Shown one piece after another: positions 10,358 through 21,189 of a stretch of 64,000 nt of DNA (its first letter is position 1; every line of letters starts with the position of its first letter). This DNA is from Undaria pinnatifida (taxonomy: Eukaryota; Sar; Phaeophyceae; Laminariales; Alariaceae). The notes under the pieces are model-generated. The model saw only the letters and a list, made by a program, of their open reading frames with translations, had not been told where the DNA came from and did no database searches. The DNA lies in NCBI GenBank assembly GCA_012845835.1, contig JABAKD010000023.1, positions 14,744,202-14,808,201 of the forward strand, given 5' to 3'. The position numbers and the translations under genes are program-made.

Positions 10358-10440
10358 CTAGGGAGGGGTTCTGAGAAAGACAAAAGGCGAAGATAATGCA
10401 TGGTATGAGCAAAACTAACCTAAACCAAAACAATAAAAAT
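10358..10440 (+). repeat. right target duplication and rest of family A copy
   Basis: Starts with CTAG, the target duplication, and resumes the interrupted repeat (gggaggggttctgag, then aatgcatggtatgagc). In the copy at 34.96-35.01 kb the corresponding sequences are adjacent, so that copy shows the empty site. Confidence 0.75.
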
Positions 10441-10730
10441 ACAACTAGGGCGCGCAATCGAAGGATCACGTGCAGCTTGCATAGACGAGTCTTCGACGAA
10501 TCTTCAGCCGGAAACCTTCAATCTCTTACAGCTGAGACTCTAACTTGCCACGAAAAAATCTGTCCTACGAGTAGCCACGCAGGTCTTATGGTAGGAGCTG
10601 CGACTCCCATAACTTCGATTATGGGTTCTAGTATCGGAGATCAACCCGGGTGCGGGAACGGGTGAGGAAAATCCCACACTAAACACAAGTAGTTTGTCTC
10701 CAAACACGTGGGTGCAGGTTGTCTATGATT
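10441..10730. repeat. diverged family G-like remnant
   Basis: A cagcttgcatagacgagtc, ttcgacgaatcttc and ctcttacagctgag run resembles the family G 3' block but is diverged. Nothing else is recognised here. Confidence 0.45.
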
Positions 10731-11214
10731 TTTCCTAGTGCGACCACGGCGTCCCCAACAAGTCGCTGAGCGCAGCACGATCTAGTACGTCGAGTTGAGC
10801 TCGAAAAAATATGGCACATATACGAGTAAAAGGAATAACACCCGCGGCATTGGCAACTAGCTGAGGCTTGTTTCGGATAGCATGCAATAGCATTACTGCA
10901 GTCAGGACGCTGAGGGTAAAAAAAATTATACATAATCGCGAGTTGAGCTGGAAAGTAGAGTGTGTATTGTTTTCCAAATGTGACCACGGCTTCTCCAACA
11001 GGCCGCTGAAGGAAAACCTCCTGCCAGGGTATGATATAAAATTAAGAGATTGTTTAATACTTTTCTTGTGACCACCCTACCGTGACATTGTTTAATACTT
11101 TCCTGTGACCACCCTACCGTGACCACAGCTTATCTAGAAGGCCGCTGGGGATAACACGTCCTATGATAAGACATTATTTTGTATAATCCTCACTGTTACT
11201 CTTCAGCTCTACTC

Positions 11215-11480
11215 GTAAGAGTTTTTACCATCAGCGACCTTCCGGACAGCAAGCCGTGGCCACAGGCGTAATCCCTTCATCCCCCCGGTATTTGCCTTCA
11301 TTTTATCGAGCATAGGGTTCAGTATTCCCACGTGTCAGCTTTTTATGCTCGTCGATTTGCGTCGAATTTCGTAAACTCATGCTCTCGCGCTTTCGGCCTG
11401 TCGACTTGAAAGACAGAGTCCCGTGTGAGATTCGAACTTACGCCCGCGATCTTTGCACTTGCGCGGCCTACTATTGGACA
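11215..11480 (-). repeat. diverged SINE B copy
   Basis: Minus-strand copy with the accggggggatgaa region, cgacgagcat, gcgcgagagc-like block and a B-box-like gttcgaa near 11,430. It is diverged relative to the copies at 36.0 and 38.4 kb. Confidence 0.6.
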
Positions 11481-12068
11481 CCCGGGGACACCGGTATATC
11501 AAGTCGAGTTGAGCTGGAAAACATTGTATATCGATGCGCCTACGGTGACCACGGCTTCCCCAACAGGCCGCTGGAGATAAAACCTTCACAATGATATCAA
11601 GTCGAGTTGAGCTGGAACGTAGATTGCCTGCCGATGTTCCTACTGTGACCCCGGCTTCCCCAACAGCCGCTGCGGGTAAAAGCTCTTGTCATATAAATTT
11701 CAGATGAGCTGGAAAGTAGATTGTTTGCTACTTGTCCTACTGTGACCACGGCTTCCCCAAAACGCCAGTGGGAGTAACACCTCCACTATGATAGTAAATC
11801 GAGGTGAGCTGGAATTTATATCATCTATCGACGTTCCTCCTGTGACCACGGCTTTCCCAATAGGATACCGAGAGTAAAACCTCATACCTAGGTATGATAT
11901 TAAGTTAGGTTGAGCTGAAAAATACCGTCTGTCGATGTTCTTATCCATCGATGTTCTTACTGTGACCACGGCTCCACAAACAGGCAGCTGACGGCCCAAA
12001 ATATCCTATTTCTTATGCTACAAGTTCAATTGGAGCTGAAGAGTAGATGGTCACCCCCTTTCCCACCA

Positions 12069-12269
12069 CAGTGGGGGTCCCCCAGCAAGGCGGTGCTGTG
12101 CCAGAGCAATATGACCGCCTTGTGGGGGGAAGCCGCCTTACTAATTCCAGGTTATTTGTGAAATTCCCCACACGCGGCACGCGAAATCGACCGCCGCATA
12201 TAGGGATACCGCGAAACTCACGCCGCATTTTATAGGGGGGGGGGCTACTGTATAGGAGGACCCCTACTG
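12069..12269. mobile_element. MITE, GGCGGT family
   Basis: 201 bp bounded by CAGTGGGGGTCCCCC on the left and the complement of CAGTAGGGGTCC on the right, with internal aaggcggt and gccgcc repeats. It interrupts a family C unit. It shares termini with the MITE at 15,801 and with the 1.5-kb transposon at 44,969. No clear target duplication is visible. Confidence 0.65.
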
Positions 12270-12370
12270 TATGGCCACGGCTTGTCCAAGCGGTCCCTGA
12301 GGACAAAAGCCTCTCATAAACTCCAGGGCTGTTCGGGTCAGATCGCTCATGGCGGATCGGTTTGGGCCAG

Positions 12371-12470
12371 GATGACCCGACCCGACCCGCCCCGCCCCGC
12401 CCCGACCCGACCCGTGAGATTTGAACAGCTCCTGACCCGACCCGACCCGTGAAATTTTCGACCTTCTGGC
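12371..12470. repeat. GACCC pentanucleotide-rich tract
   Basis: Runs of gacccgacccg and ccccgcccc separated by cgtgagatttgaac and cgtgaaattttcga. The same sentence-like arrangement appears inverted at 60,000-60,350. From 12,480 to 12,830 only low-complexity text and a returning gacccgagcccgaccc are seen. Confidence 0.7.
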
Positions 12471-12830
12471 TCAACCCGACTCGAACCGAGAGTTTTCAAA
12501 CACCGCCTAAGGGTCGAACGAACGCTTAAAACTCACGAATCCTTCGGACAAAAGGTCACGATTGCTCACATTTTGAAAAATGTATGAAAAATCACGTTTG
12601 AAAAAAAAACAAGTCACGTTTCTTTGCATAGGAACGCTGACATCAATTTTTACGGTAAAAAAATTGAAATGATTCAAAAATCGGACTCTTGACAGACACG
12701 ACAATTCGTGAAAATGTCACGTATTTTTGTCAGGATTCCAGAAATTTGTTGTGTTCGTTAGGAACGACCCGAGCCCGACCCATGAAGAGCCCTGATAAGT
12801 TCGAGTTCACCTCGCAAGGAAAACTGAAAA

Positions 12831-13240
12831 CTTGCAGCAACCGACCCATACCCTAAACGAGGACGTACAGCCCGCGCAATCGAACTTTATCCAGCAAGCC
12901 GAACAATGTGGCCGCGCGGATCATGGAGGGTAGTTTTTTACGCTCTCTCGTTGGCCGAGGGTCATGTGGCGGTCCGTTGATCGGAACATTGGGCGAGCTC
13001 AATTTTATCAAACGCAGCTCGCAGCATTATACAGGTATGTATGAGTTTTGACGGAATATTCCAATATATACCACATCTGAGGTGTCTGTGGGTAAAACTG
13101 GTGATATATATAACTATGTCCTGAGCTGTATGCAAGCGCGTTTGGGCATTCACGTTACTCAATGCCCAAACGATGTTTAGATTTCCCAACAGGTTGGTAC
13201 CATGTAAAATAACAAAACATTTATAATAAAACAAACGAAC
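12831..13240. other. no gene seen; faint family G-like blocks
   Basis: Gaggacgtacag and a gcagctcgcagcattatac...gagttttgacgga run weakly resemble family G. No coding, tail or inverted structure is supported. Confidence 0.35.
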
Positions 13241-13440
13241 AAACAAGCAGGGACAGATCACGCTGTCGCTAGCACGGTAACTGAAGGATACTCCAGCTGG
13301 CGCTGGATTACGGACACAATCGAGTGGAATTGACACACAAGTTGTAAAACACCTGCAAGTGTGGTGAGTTAAGCTTTACTTTTCCACACCAGCCGGAGGA
13401 TAACAAACAAAACAAAACAAAATACAATACCAGAAAGAAA
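13241..13440 (+). repeat. 5'-truncated, diverged family F retroposon
   Basis: Carries the agggacagatcacgctgtc hairpin, ctgaaggatactccagctgg, aagtgtggtgag, tttacttttcc and agccggaggataacaaac blocks ending in an A-rich tail. It is an older copy than the one at 20.2 kb. Confidence 0.75.
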
Positions 13441-13535
13441 AATGTATGGTGCTACTGGTACTACTGTGGCGACCTTCCAACAGGTGTAGGAACATACAGG
13501 CGATCAGACATAGTAGATATATGTATACGTATGTA

Positions 13536-13690
13536 CGCATCAATGGGGAGGACGTATCGCTATGATCATAATCTCGATAACGTCACTATGATCATGCTCT
13601 CGGCAGCAACCTGTTTCGTAGTAAATTAAGTCGCAATGTTTACGCGTTACTACGATCATACACTCGACAACCAGTTAGGGCCCAGATTAA
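13536..13690 (+). repeat. ~70-bp tandem array, left part
   Basis: Two to three units built on caatggg(c)acgcgtcactatgatcat and ctcgacaacaacctgtttcg. The array resumes at 14,490, so 13,690-14,490 is probably an insertion or unrelated spacer. Confidence 0.7.
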
Positions 13691-13879
13691 CGAAGAGCAC
13701 GGAAAATCGTATTCGTTTTTTCCTTTTTAATATCATGAAAAACACACGAAAAATCCAACTCTGCTTGTTATTAAGGAACGGCGAAGTGCGTCCTAGAAAA
13801 AAAAAAATTGAAAAAACTCAAAAGGGTCAACGAACACCCGTGGGCAACGGCCGAGGCGAGCGATGGCTCGCGTCCTCCC

Positions 13880-14256
13880 CGGAGCGCCGCAGCTAGCAGC
13901 AGATTGTTTTGGCCGGCGCCAGCCCGCCGCCCGACACGGGCAGCAGCGACGCGGATATAGCGGTCGACCTTCTGAGCGAAGTCATCATGTGGTAATTGGT
14001 CGTGTAACTTTCGAGGTGCAGGACGACGAAAAACTGGGTTTGCGGCGGTCTCGATCGTTTTCGAAGCGTCGTAGACGGTCTACGCTTTGCTAAGGACACG
14101 GAGGAGGCCGCGCTGCGGCTGCTCCGGTGGTCATACCTCTCGCAATGGTGGCTTATCGCCTCTCAATCAGGCGACGACATGACACCACTTCGCGTGGCCG
14201 GCTTCGGTTACACAGAACAAGCCATGTCTAGGTGGACAAACTCCCCAAATTGATTT
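13880..14256 (+). pseudogene. decayed coding segment, unrecognised
   Basis: Two open stretches read like ordinary protein. One (about 13,886-13,990) encodes 30-odd residues ending near DIAVDLLSEVIMW before a stop. The other (about 14,011-14,256) encodes about 80 residues with FAKDTEEAALRLLRW, GDDMTPLRVAGFGY and a final stop. Neither starts with Met and they are in different frames. Base composition here is GC-richer and less repetitive than the flanks, which are the two halves of a 70-bp satellite. I do not recognise the family. Chance cannot be excluded; I judge it more likely a relic of a transposon or host exon. Confidence 0.3.
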
Positions 14257-14489
14257 CGATTTTCGACTAAATTCGACCAAGAAAGCATTTTCTCACTTCT
14301 TTGTTGAATTTGATTTTTTGTAACAATTCTGCGAATGCCTGCGCGGTGATTCATTTTGTGACCAATCAGATGCAAGTTAAATTCAATTATCAAAAAAAAT
14401 CGAAATTCGATTTGGCAAGTTCCTCGCTAATTCGGGCCCTTAGCAAAATATTCCAGATAACCATTTTACGCAGGCGATCAGATACAACA

Positions 14490-15040
14490 AAGAATTCTAA
14501 GTACGCATCAATGGGGACGCGTCACCATTATGGTAATATCAACAAACTGTTTTGCACCAAGTTACGTCGCAATGGGTACGCGTGACTATGATCATTCCCT
14601 CGACAATAACCTGTTTCGTTGCAAATTGCGTCCCAATGGGCACGCGTCACGCATCATCATGACCATACTCTCGACAACAACCGTTGGCAAAAAAATCCAG
14701 ATACATATTTTACTCGGGCGATCAGATAGAATAGAGAAACCCAACGGGGAGGACGCGTCGCCATCATCATAATTTCGACAACAATTTTTAGCAATTACGT
14801 CGCAATGGGTGCCCGTCACTATGACCATAATCTCAACAAAACCTGTTTCGTCGCAAATTACGTTGCAATGGGCACGCGTGACTATGAGAATGCTCTCGAC
14901 GATAACCTGTTTCGTAGCAAATTGCGTCGCAATGGGCACGCGCAACTATGATCATAATGACAACCATCTGTTCCGTAATAAACTGCGTCGCAGTACGCAC
15001 GCGTCGTCATAATCATGATCTCGACAACAGCTTTTTCGCA
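14490..15040 (+). repeat. ~70-bp tandem array, right part
   Basis: Seven or eight units of aatgggcacgcgtgactatg, atcataatctcgacaa and aacctgtttcgtcgcaaatt. The phase and consensus match 13,536-13,690. Confidence 0.85.
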
Positions 15041-15200
15041 AAAACAAACAAGAAAAATCTTCAGAATGAATCATTTAACGGAAAGTTCTCGACACTGAAC
15101 AGTGCCCTCATGTTGTCAAAAACAAACAAGAAAATCTTCAGAAGGAATCATTCCACGGAAAGTTCTCGACACTGACCAGTCCCCTCATGTTATCAAAAAC
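15040..15200 (+). repeat. tandem duplication, ~77-bp unit
   Basis: Two adjacent copies of caaacaagaaaatcttcaga, aatcatt, acggaaagttctcgacactg and cccctcatgtt. Confidence 0.85.
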
Positions 15201-15800
15201 AAAGTATGACAAACAAAGCGATAGATTCTTACGAGATACTCCCAGTAGTCGCGAGTGAAACATAACGCATCTTCGGGGAAGTACTGCGAGTACTGACAGT
15301 ACTTGAGGGTTCCATATCTACCTTCCAAAGGTTGTTTGGTTGCGCCTTCTAGAGCCTGTTTTTTTTATGTTGGCTTATTTTTTGTTGTGTTACTCGTACC
15401 CGGTACGCCGATCTTTCATTTACTTTCCTCTACGAAGTTGCAACGGTTTCGGTTTCTTCTGTTTGACAGTCTGTGACCACATACTTTGTACCAGGTACCT
15501 CTCTAGGACGAACTACCCGGACGGCGTGCTCATGATGTCCTTGGGTAGAAATAACCATTGAATGCGAATACACACGTACTGCAGCGCGTCCGGGCCAACA
15601 CTGCGAGTACTGAACCCATATACATTCCTTTGAGCGGGGAACCACTGGAGATGTACTGCAGATTCTGGCAGGTATGTCAGAGGCCCACACCGCGGACAAC
15701 GCAACACTTCACGTTCGCCACCAACGTTACCAATCACGTTTCAGCGGGATTTTTAGGCTTTAAGAAACATTACGCAACTACATTATCCGATTCCTAGGTG
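15201..15800. other. no gene seen
   Basis: Contains scattered cgagtactgacagtactt-like direct repeats and one tctgtgaccacatac core resembling the shared TGTGACCAC motif. A 79-codon open frame at 15,558 has no recognisable domain and is not called. Confidence 0.35.
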
Positions 15801-15984
15801 CAGTAGAGGTCCCCCAATAAGGCGGTATCCCTATATAAGACTGTATCCCGAAATAAGGCGGTCGAAATCGCTTGGCGCGACCGGGGGATTACACTCATAA
15901 CCTGGCATGAATTTAGGCGGCTTCCCCCAATAAGGTGGTCATATTGCTCTCGCACGCCACCGCCATACTGGGGGACCCCTACTG
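15801..15984. mobile_element. MITE, GGCGGT family
   Basis: 184 bp with ~27-bp terminal inverted repeats (CAGTAGAGGTCCCCC...AAGGCGGT against CAGTAGGGGTCCCCC...TGGCGGT). The interior holds further ggcggt copies and an agcaatatgacc block shared with the copies at 12,069 and 16,213. No target duplication is visible. Confidence 0.78.
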
Positions 15985-16212
15985 CCGTACTGTGATTCCA
16001 TCATGTTCTTACATAACGATATCCGCCGTCGGTCGCCTAAAAAATAAATGTGTTGCAAATATCGGCAGCAACCCAGTGTCACGATGGTAAGAATGGCAGC
16101 CCTTAGCGCGGAACGTAGCGTTGCGGTTTTAGCGGAATACCTAGTTTCTATCTTACCACTATCTATTAGGGCGTGGCCAAGCCGCTGTGTTAGGCCTCAG
16201 AACGTGTTACGG

Positions 16213-16373
16213 TAAGGGTTCCCCAGTAAGGCGGTGGTGTGCCAGAGCAATATGACCTTGACCGCCGTATTGGGGGAAGCCGCCTTATTCATTCCAAGTT
16301 GTGAGCGCGATTCCCCCAGCCGCGCCAAGCGATTTAGACCGCCTTATATCGGGATACCGCCTTAGACACTGCT
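16213..16373. mobile_element. MITE, GGCGGT family, inverted copy
   Basis: About 160 bp, in inverse orientation to the copy at 15,801: ccccagtaaggcggt, agcaatatgacc, attgggggaagccgcctta and gaccgccttatatcgggata. The outer termini are eroded. Confidence 0.65.
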
Positions 16374-16424
16374 CCCAGGGTTTGACACTGCTCGTACTTC
16401 GACAGTAGCATTTGCGATGTTCTC

Positions 16425-16685
16425 AACCCACAAATCATACCAGATAGAGTACCAAATATATTTCGATTTTTGAGGTGATCCGCACATTGTTTTTTTTTTC
16501 AGTTTTTCCAAAACGCGAGGCGAAGCCGCGCTCGGGTCGGAGCTTTAGCCTGGGTTAGGGTTAGGTTGAGTTGACGCCCTGTCGCCATTAATGAGAAAAA
16601 AAACACATAAACACAAAAAACAGCGTAAAACTTCTATATTGTCAAGTATATTTGGTACTTTATCTGGTACGATATGTGGGTCAAA
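16425..16685. repeat. inverted repeat pair
   Basis: Bases ~16,427-16,463 (ccacaaatcataccagata...accaaatatat) are the near reverse complement of ~16,644-16,683. The 180-bp spacer holds a ttagggttagg patch. No ORF is seen. From 16,690 to 17,360 nothing else is recognised. Confidence 0.55.
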
Positions 16686-17360
16686 TACCGGTAAAGGCGC
16701 CTCTACTTTCAGCTTCAATGCATAACGATCCGATCGGGAGCACAGAGGGGCGGCAGAATACGAGTTTCGTGCGTACGGAATCATTTCCAAAACCGTGAAG
16801 CCAAAGTGTGGGGAGGTGTTCCGGAGACCGTATATCCGCGGTGTGCAGGGGTTGATACTGCTCCTAGTGCGAGTACGGACCGTACTTCGAGGTTCAATTA
16901 TTGTTGATGCCCTGAGACCAACGACAATGGAAAGCCGATAGTTTGCCCTAAAAGTGTGCAATTTTTTTTGGGGGGCTACTTGCTGAAAGACTTCGGGTGA
17001 CGTTGCTATGGGGAAAATATTACTATAATGTCTTCTTTCTGGCTCTTTTTTGGGTCATGCGGTCCTACAGGTCAATTTGATTACTCTTCATCAAGCCTTG
17101 ATCAATACTGCTCACCAAACACGATTGACCTTCGATCTCGAGATAGAGACAACCCATGGCCACTCCTCTTTGTTCCGGACAAGGCCACATGAGTGTAGGT
17201 GACAGTGCCGAAGAGTTTATCTCGATCCATGCCCTAGGGTGTGAGAGGTTGCTTGTGTTGTCCTGTGGTCTTCCGTCACATCCTCTCAAAATTCTATATT
17301 CCGCCCGTTGGGAGACGATAGAGTTTTTGTCTCAGTTTTTTACACACCAGCCGCTGAATG

Positions 17361-17760
17361 TGTGTTCAACAGAAGCCTGATCGACGCCCGCCACAAATCA
17401 CCGGCCGTAGAGTGAGCGCTCTACACCAAGGGGGATCGGAGCCCCTCACGAGCTCGCCACGTTCAGAGTTCACGACGCTGTCATCGATTTCGTCGAACGA
17501 AGTGTGTGGAGAACACGAAATTGTGCCGCGTCAAATCCAAGATCTTCTCAGGCCGATGTTGGCCAAGATCTGCGCGACAAATCGTTTCTTCCCGGAATTC
17601 TGGAAAGTTTCAAACAATAATTCTACCAAATTGGTTCCATAGGCGACCGTTCAGGCAAAGTTTGACTGGGATCTTCGGGAAATTCAAACTTTTGGCCTTC
17701 CATTGTCATCGGTCTGGGTACTTGAAAAAAAACGGATGCTTGTAGTGCGGACATTACGTG
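17361..17760. other. non-repetitive stretch, no called gene
   Basis: Not obviously repeated in the window. A 94-codon frame from 17,358 includes EIVPRQIQDLLRPMLAKIC and looks moderately protein-like, but it has no recognised domain, and the initiation site lies in a different context. Left uncalled. Confidence 0.3.
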
Positions 17761-17769
17761 AGCTCGAGG

Positions 17770-17955
17770 CGCCGTACTGCCCATAATGCCGATGAAGTAC
17801 TCGCAGTATTTCGGCCGTCAGTGCTGCTCATACTCCCAGTACTCGCTGTGTTTCGATCATCAGTGCTGCAATACTCTCAGTACTCGTAATACGGAATACT
17901 CTCGATACTCCGACCATACACGGGGAGTATAAAGTACTCGGAGTACGAATACCGG
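17770..17955. repeat. CAGTACTC-type minisatellite
   Basis: Repeated agtactcgcagta, ctcccagtactcg, actctcagtactcgtaat and tactcggagtac. Because agtact is a palindrome, the array is rich in short inverted pairs. Confidence 0.6.
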
Positions 17956-18520
17956 GAGCATCAGTGGACAGCTTGCAACGACGAGCTTCGGCGAAAACCC
18001 ACGATCTCACAGCTCAAGCGTACTTAATTCACGCATAAAAACAACGCAGCGGAGTGTCGAATCCAAATTGCTGCGCTCACCTTCCCAGAACAATGTGTAG
18101 GACAAATCAATGGACAGCTTGCCTTCTAAGGTGTTTTTGAACGAAGTTATCTCACAGAGGTGCCTTTTAATTAACGCACAATAAAAAGCTTCTCGCAGAA
18201 GGATATCGAAAGCAGCCTTTGTATGCGACTCGTCTTGGTACACAGGAGAAATCATCCGACAGCTTGCAGAGACGAATTGCAACCAAATCCTCCATTTCAC
18301 AGTAGTGTCTGACCAACGTACGATATAAAAAAACAAAACAAAACCAACCTGCAGGATACCAAAACCAACCTGCCGTGCGCACGCACGCAACTTTGAAAAA
18401 AACACTATCAGGTATCTGGTATTATGAAAGAAGGTTCGTATGACATCAGTCGTCGACGCATAGTCAACTAACTGAGTTTTTTCGGACCACCCGCAACAAA
18501 ATGTCATCATATCTTATTAG
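17956..18520. repeat. diverged family G-like units (three)
   Basis: The signature gacagcttgc...acgaa...tctcacag recurs near 17,965, 18,110 and 18,255, about 145 bp apart, resembling the 3' block of family G. From 18,520 to 19,065 short direct repeats such as cttattaatgtacgcataaaa occur and no gene is seen. Confidence 0.55.
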
Positions 18521-19067
18521 CTAGTGGGTAGGGTTACATCATTAAGCAGTTTGTTTAAACTAAGATGAGAGCTCCTACTAAACCCTTGATGACGCAGTTG
18601 AGATGTCTAACTAATGTACGAACACAATTCGTTTAACTGGGCAAAATTGTTAAACTACAGCACTGCCGCCGTGAATCATCCAGTAGTGTTAAACTATCTT
18701 AGCCATCAGAGCAACACAATCCCAACAACCAATGCCTGACGGGGGCAATTGAACACGCAGTAGTCGAGTATAGCTGTCAAACCACCAATCCGCAAGAAAG
18801 AGCCACAGCCGAGTACATCAATATTTCGCAAAATTTGTCCGATACCCAGCAGCACCATATATATCACGTGTTCACCAAACTGTATCTAGTGGACAGGCTA
18901 CTACCGGGATGTCTTACTAATGTACGCAAAAAAACGTCTTATTAATGTACGCATAAAAAATAAAGCAGTAAACCGCGGGACACCGAAACTAACCTGATGT
19001 GCGCAACCTCGTAAAACAGTACCTGGGTAGACGTGCTACGATAGCGGTAGCATTTTTTGGCCACCAT

Positions 19068-19280
19068 TTTTTTTTGTGATCATCATTTTTTACGCTCCGG
19101 CTCAACTCGTAACAGCTCAGCGACTTTCTGGACAAGCCGTGGTCACAGGTGTCTGCCCTCCCCCCCCCCCCGGTTACTTGCCTTCACATCTATCGCGCAT
19201 AGCGTTCAGCATTCCCAATTTTCAGCTACAACCGCTCGTCGATTTTCGTCGAACCATATTCCTGCGTGACGGGGCTCCTT
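19068..19280 (-). repeat. SINE B copy, 5'-truncated
   Basis: Minus-strand copy: A-rich tail side at the left, then tctggacaagccgtggtcac, ccggttacttgccttca, cgcgcatagcgttcagcat and cgtcgattttcgtcga. The tRNA-like head is missing. Confidence 0.75.
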
Positions 19281-19369
19281 AGCCGAAAATCGTGATACGC
19301 TGACTTAATCATTCGATTCATTTGCGCAGCGGTCACAACGCTGACATTCGTTCGTTTCATACACTACAA

Positions 19370-19590
19370 CGAATAGCTATTTGGTTGTCACCTCCACGAA
19401 ATATGCTTTATGTTATGCGTGGGGGCGGAAGGGCTGCACTGCCCGCGTCCCCCGGCATGCATACGCCTTCCCTACCCCTATATAAAATAGCAGGAGGGAG
19501 GAGGGGAAGGGGGGGCGCTCCCTCCCTTTCTCGGCTTGCTTACGCCTCCCCCAACCACGCAAACGAAACGCGGTCGACGAGTGGGACGGA
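19370..19590 (+). repeat. segment duplicated at 21,190-21,420, with TATA-like motif
   Basis: Shares ggttgtcac...acgaaa, gggctgcactgccc, cctacccctatataaaata and ggggcgctcc with 21,190-21,420. The tataaaata sits in the same place in both copies and could be a core promoter, but no downstream gene is evident. Confidence 0.6.
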
Positions 19591-20151
19591 TTCCTCCCCC
19601 ATCTTGTTGTTTGTGCGCAAACCGAAGACCAGTTCCAACTCCGAGATTTCTAAAACGGACATGGAGTTCCGTTTCTAACGGCCCGTGCGATCGCGGACCT
19701 CCTTGGCCCATCGCTACTTATGCGTGGGTTTTCCGTCTCTAACTGCCCACTTATGTCGGGAACTCCCCACGATTGCTAAACGATTAATACTACCGTGATT
19801 CCGTTTCTAAATGCCTGTGAGATCGCAAATTTCACCGCTAATCCACCACGCCTTTGCGCGTGCTTTCGAGTGGTGCTACCGTTTCCAACGACCCGCTCAC
19901 GTCCGGGACCCACCTCGACGGCCAAACATCTACAACTGCAGTGATTCCGTTACTAAAGGCGCGTGCGATCGGGATTCGGGAACTCGACGGCCAAACGATT
20001 ATGAGCGTAGTGATTCCGGTTCTAACGGCCCGTGCGATCGGCATTAAGCCACCACTGATCGACCACTATGTGCTTGTGCTTTCGAGAGTTTTCCTGTTTC
20101 TTCCAGCCCGCATGGCCCGTTCATGCCGGGAACCCACCACGATTGTTAAAC

Positions 20152-20163
20152 GATTGTGAAGGT
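20152..20163. repeat. target-site duplication, 12 bp
   Basis: GATTGTGAAGGT precedes the family F retroposon and the identical 12 bases follow its poly(A) at 20,590-20,601. Confidence 0.92.
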
Positions 20164-20589
20164 CCGAGGACCAACGCCCGAATGGGTAGGGTGGACCGTA
20201 ACTGGACCAAGTCCGGCGGAAGGCCATCTCCCATGGCCAGGGGTTTTGTTAGTGGGTGAGCTTGCGCAAGTCCCACACTACCCGGAAAGATGACATTCCG
20301 GGTGGCTATCTCCACCGAAACTGACCCTCAGGGGACAGGCCGGGTCGACATACACACGCACCCGTATACAACGGCAGCTTGCGCTGCCGGGGTTGTAACG
20401 AAGACCACTGATAGGGACAGCTCACGCTATACCTACAATGGGACTCGAAGGGTGCGCCAGCTAGCGTTGGGCTGCGAAAGCAACTGAGTTAAATCGACAC
20501 ACGACGCATATGAAAATACGCGGAAGTGTGGTGAGCTAAAGCTTTATTTTTCCTAATCCGCCGGAGGATAAAAAAAAAAAAAAAAAAAA
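20164..20589 (+). mobile_element. full-length family F structured retroposon
   Basis: 426 bp ending in a ~20-nt poly(A) and flanked by a 12-bp duplication, the mark of target-primed reverse transcription. It has no long ORF and no recognised tRNA or 5S head. It is densely self-complementary: ggccat/atggcc, a tagtggg...cccacacta arm capped by cttgcgcaag, acccggaa/ttccgggt, ggtgg/ccacc, and a nested tacaac-ggcagc/gctgcc-gttgta hairpin. Other copies lie at 6,429, 13,241, 32,130 and 41,300, with tail fragments near 35,910 and 62,380; all keep the same 3' end, atccgccggaggat plus A-tail. The source RNA is unknown, and mobilisation would be by an unseen LINE. Confidence 0.88.
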
Positions 20590-20601
20590 GATTGTGAAGG
20601 T
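20590..20601. repeat. right copy of the 12-bp target duplication
   Basis: GATTGTGAAGGT, identical to 20,152-20,163. Confidence 0.9.
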
Positions 20602-20830
20602 GTGATGATGCCATTTCTAACGGCCCGTGCGATCGGCATTATGCCATCGCTAATCGACCACCACCTACGCGCGTGCGCGTTCGGGTGGTTCCGTTTCTAA
20701 CGGCCCGTGCAATCGGGAACCCATCACGAAAGCCAAACGATTATTATATGTAATGATTCTGTTTCACACGGCCGGCGCGATTGGCATGAGCCGTCACTAA
20801 TGGATCACTGCGTCCTCTTCCCCTCCGCTT

Positions 20831-21189
20831 GCCCATCCGCCGCGCAACATTGCAGGAGCGCGGATGGGAAAAAAACTACTTGACTCCCTGATGTCCCTTG
20901 CTCGGTGCCCCTGTCCTCTTTGAACAGCTCATGCAGAGCCTCGCCGGCTAGCTATCTCTCCTGGTTACTACTTTGCACCGACGACTCCCCGCTTCACACA
21001 GCTCTATAGTTGCCTGCTGGCATCTGACCTTCGTTGTTTCTCTGTATCATAAACATCTGGAACTTTCCTTTCATCTCTATTATTGCCCCGTACCAGACCT
21101 CCTTTCTTCCTGCATGCAAAACTCCCGAAATTCTCGTTCTGTCACTGGTCTATCTTTCTACGCGTTACCTCTCAATAGACTACAACATT
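20831..21189. other. no gene seen; one hairpin
   Basis: A cccatccgc...gcggatggg hairpin lies near 20,838-20,870, followed by a short A-run. A 116-codon open frame from 20,973 lacks any recognisable domain. Confidence 0.4.

Larger units (their letters stand above)
10731..12330 (+). repeat. ~100-bp tandem array (family C)
   Basis: Degenerate units, roughly ttgagctggaaagtagatt - tgttcctactgtgaccacgg - cttccccaacaggccgctg - agggtaaaacctc. The gaccacggct anchor appears near 10,743, 10,982, 11,118, 11,548, 11,647, 11,742, 11,843, 11,963 and 12,276, mostly 95-120 bp apart. A SINE B relic and a MITE interrupt it. The core matches that of SINE B and family E. Confidence 0.8.
19660..20830 (+). repeat. 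GC-rich satellite around ctaacggcccgtgcgatcg
   Basis: Degenerate tandem units with ccgtttctaacggcccgtgc, gatcggcattaagcc, aatcgaccacca and aaacgattat blocks. The array is interrupted by a family F retroposon at 20,164-20,589 and continues to ~20,830. Confidence 0.8.
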
